This document shows positions 61,609 through 64,000 of a stretch of 64,000 bases of DNA, one piece after another. The stretch spans positions 62,001-126,000 of the forward strand of contig VWPU01013670.1 in assembly GCA_013398955.1 (NCBI GenBank). The letters run 5' to 3'. The position numbers and the translations under genes are program-made. A model generated the notes under the pieces. The model worked only from the letters and a program-made list of their open reading frames with translations. It searched no databases and was not told the DNA's origin. This DNA is from Callaeas wilsoni (taxonomy: Eukaryota; Chordata; Aves; Passeriformes; Callaeidae). The stretch's first letter is position 1; every line of letters starts with the position of its first letter.

Positions 61609-64000
61609 TAAGTAGGTACCTATGAAAATTTTGCAATTTTTCTTCTGGTAACAAGAAATGATATAAGCACTTTTTAACAGTCTCTGTCTATTCTTTAAAA
61701 TTCATATATAAATTATTCAGTCCTTTTTTTGTTGCTGTGCACCATGGAAAATGCAAAACAAGACCCTGGTTACATCAAAAAGGTTTTCAGGAAGCCTCAA
61801 AAAAACAGAAAAAAGCAGAAAGAAATGGAGTAAATACATCTTAAAAGGATGCCTGTTGGATTTATAGGTGCAATAAAATTGCTTTCCTTTCCAGCCTGGG
61901 ATAGATTGCAGGAAGCATGAAGTCACCAACCACATGATCAAGTGAAGACACTCAGACTGCAGAGTATAAACTGTGATTTCTTTCAATACTCAGGTTTTCA
62001 CCAATCATTTGGATTGAGTGGATTTCTATATAGACAGTGAGAATATAACTAGAGCCACCACTCATCAGAGGATGCAAATTCAAGTACTTCCTTTGGATGC
62101 AATAGAAGAATACTCTTTTGAATCAGCTGCCATTCTGGCCTGGCATTCAGAGCAGACACAAGTGCATATACCAAAACAACTAATTAAATCAAATGCACCC
62201 ATATGAAATTTACAGCCTCCTACACAATTGAGTCTAACAAAAACGTGAAGCTCACAGGAAAATTTTAGGTTAAAGAATGATATGCTGTTTAATATCTTTG
62301 TGAAATAATTGCTTGAATGCTTTAAAAATTATTAGGTAGTTTTAAAATAAATCTCAAAAATTGAGCTAGAGGTTGAGAAGACCTAGATTATGTGAGTTTT
62401 ATACTCAAAGGCTTTCATTGCCATGCAGAGTATAATGTCATGTTTACCTAACATATAGTTTGGCGTTGCTTTATATTTTGAAAAACTCATCTTCTAGAGT
62501 TTGGTTTTGTAACATGAAGTTGTTCACTAGACTAAAGAGCCAGAAATTTGTTAACGAATGGCATGAACACGGTTCACAGTGTATTTGTAAAGCTTTTATC
62601 TGGTAATATAGGCTGGAAGCAAGGAGGTAGAACATTTTGTTCCATGATTCATAAAGCAAGTCTGCGTTGTAGACAACCGAACAGTGAAAACTAGAACAAA
62701 TGTACCTGAGTGAACTTCCAGCCCCTCACTTCTGATAGGAAGACTATTGCACATGGGACTAGCTCAGGTGTCTCTGTGCCACACAGCATTGTGCACTGGG
62801 GGCCTACCAGACACTCAAACAAATCACCTGCCTAAAACAAGTATAATATCACGTTTTCACACACAACAAAGACTGCTGCTTCTCAATCATTGTGGTTCAG
62901 AAATAAGAGAGTCTGCAGTGCTGAGAAGCAACTCGTGCATTAAAGAAATTATTCTTCAAAGGTTGCATGTCTTATTTGCAGTTTGGTTTATTATTGTGGA
63001 AAGTTTGCTACTAGTATTTTCCGTATTACATAGACAACTTTGCCTTTTTTTTTTAAATTTAGTTTTGCAGTTTTTGATCAGCTTTGTACAAACAACTCGT
63101 CCAGAATGTCTTTGAAAGAAATGTTCTCTCCACCAGATCTGAAAGAAATCTGTCTATGATAAGCAAGTGGAAGGAAGAAGAAAATTTTAGGACAAGTAAT
63201 GAATAAATACTGCTAAATGCAATAGAGGCTATGTGCTGAATTATAGTACTGAGTCATGTTTCAGTGTTGTGGCCAAGGTTGCTTTATCAATCTGTTCCTT
63301 TTCTACTAGTAAGCAGACTCCAGCTGAGACTTTTCAAAGCCATCTAAACTTGAACACATACTTTTAATCTCAAATAAATTGGGTGCCCAAATAACAGACT
63401 TCTTTGAACACTGTAGCCTGGCTAAGATGACATCTTTTCTTGAGGACACTATGAATAGCCTTTGTCTGAGGAGAAGCTCAGAAAGAGTTTGTGAATAGCT
63501 AAGGCATTAAGACTCTCTCCATCTCCAGGAGCAGCTGGTGCATAGGAGGGATGCACAGGTTTAACGTTCCCCCAGCCACTGCACAAATTTTGTGAGAGGA
63601 GTCTCCACTCATGCTCAGAGGAAGGCAAGCTGATTACCGGCAAAGCTGAGCTGTGAATCACATCCCCATACAATTTCATTGCAGAGGACAATATTTACAG
63701 CGAATCTGTCATTCCGGCCCAAGCACATCTTGGGTAATACAGAATGTACTCATTATAAAGCCCTCCTTTGCTGGGCAGGCCAATTTTAGTTTCCTGTCTG
63801 CTGCTTTTCCCCTACACCATTGTTTATCGTACTCTCTTCTTCTTGATGATACAAATGAGGTTCACTTTTTTTGAGCATTTCAGTTCACTGATGACATTTG
63901 CTGTAGAGCATCACAAATACCCGTGACAACACAGCTAAGGAAAAGGCAAACAGAAGGGAAGTGAGTTGGATAGAAAAGGAGGAGGGGACTTGGGCAAATA

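Larger units (their letters stand above)
57071..64000. other. AT-rich non-coding stretch to the window end
   Basis: No gene recognised in 6.9 kb. Three patches differ from the background: 59760-60010, richer in G and C, with an 8-bp-arm inverted repeat; 60530-60700, with clustered TAATTA and TCAATAAA words that could be a conserved element; and 61260-61540, which keeps several CpGs. The frames here (up to 122 codons at 62747-63115) have no recognisable domain. Confidence 0.5.

Overview
This window looks like AT-rich, non-coding DNA from a bird nuclear genome. That assignment rests on its mobile elements. CR1-type LINE 3' ends are scattered on both strands, two of them ending in the ATTCTGTG-type tail typical of avian CR1. 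There are also two long terminal repeats of the kind carried by avian endogenous retroviruses of the ERVL group. The sequence does not settle the species or whether it is a passerine. I could not recognise any protein-coding exon, tRNA, rRNA or CRISPR array in the 64 kb. All open frames are short. The longest lie inside or antisense to CR1 remnants, or have chance-like composition. The window is best read as a gene desert or the inside of a very large intron.

Layout. Positions 1-9.6 kb are unique AT-rich sequence. At 9.6-10.1 kb there is a 9-bp minisatellite, an old CR1 fragment (minus strand) and an 18-bp tandem duplication. At 11.9-12.5 kb lies a degraded ERVL-type LTR on the plus strand. 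At 16.1-16.7 kb lies a better-preserved, related solo LTR on the minus strand, bounded by a perfect 5-bp target-site duplication. Short CR1 3' ends follow at 18.2 and 21.0 kb. The stretch 21.2-30.7 kb is unique sequence with several simple repeats and one block that looks like a conserved non-coding element. An ancient CR1 copy of about 1.06 kb lies on the minus strand at 30.7-31.7 kb. Another CR1 3' end is at 35.8-36.1 kb. The largest element is a CR1 copy of about 1.5 kb at 44.0-45.5 kb (plus strand), with a broken but readable reverse transcriptase. From 45.5 kb to the end the sequence is again mostly unique, with three small tandem duplications, a (TA)n and a poly-T tract, one CR1 tail at 57.0 kb, and a segment near 61.3-61.5 kb that seems richer in CpG.

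There is no operon-like or multi-gene system here. The most solid observations are the two homologous LTRs in opposite orientation 3.7 kb apart, which keep a collinear promoter core (CRE-like site, TATA box, poly-A signal), and the clean 5-bp duplication around one of them. Calls on CR1 and ERVL rest on recognising family features by eye, not on a database search.
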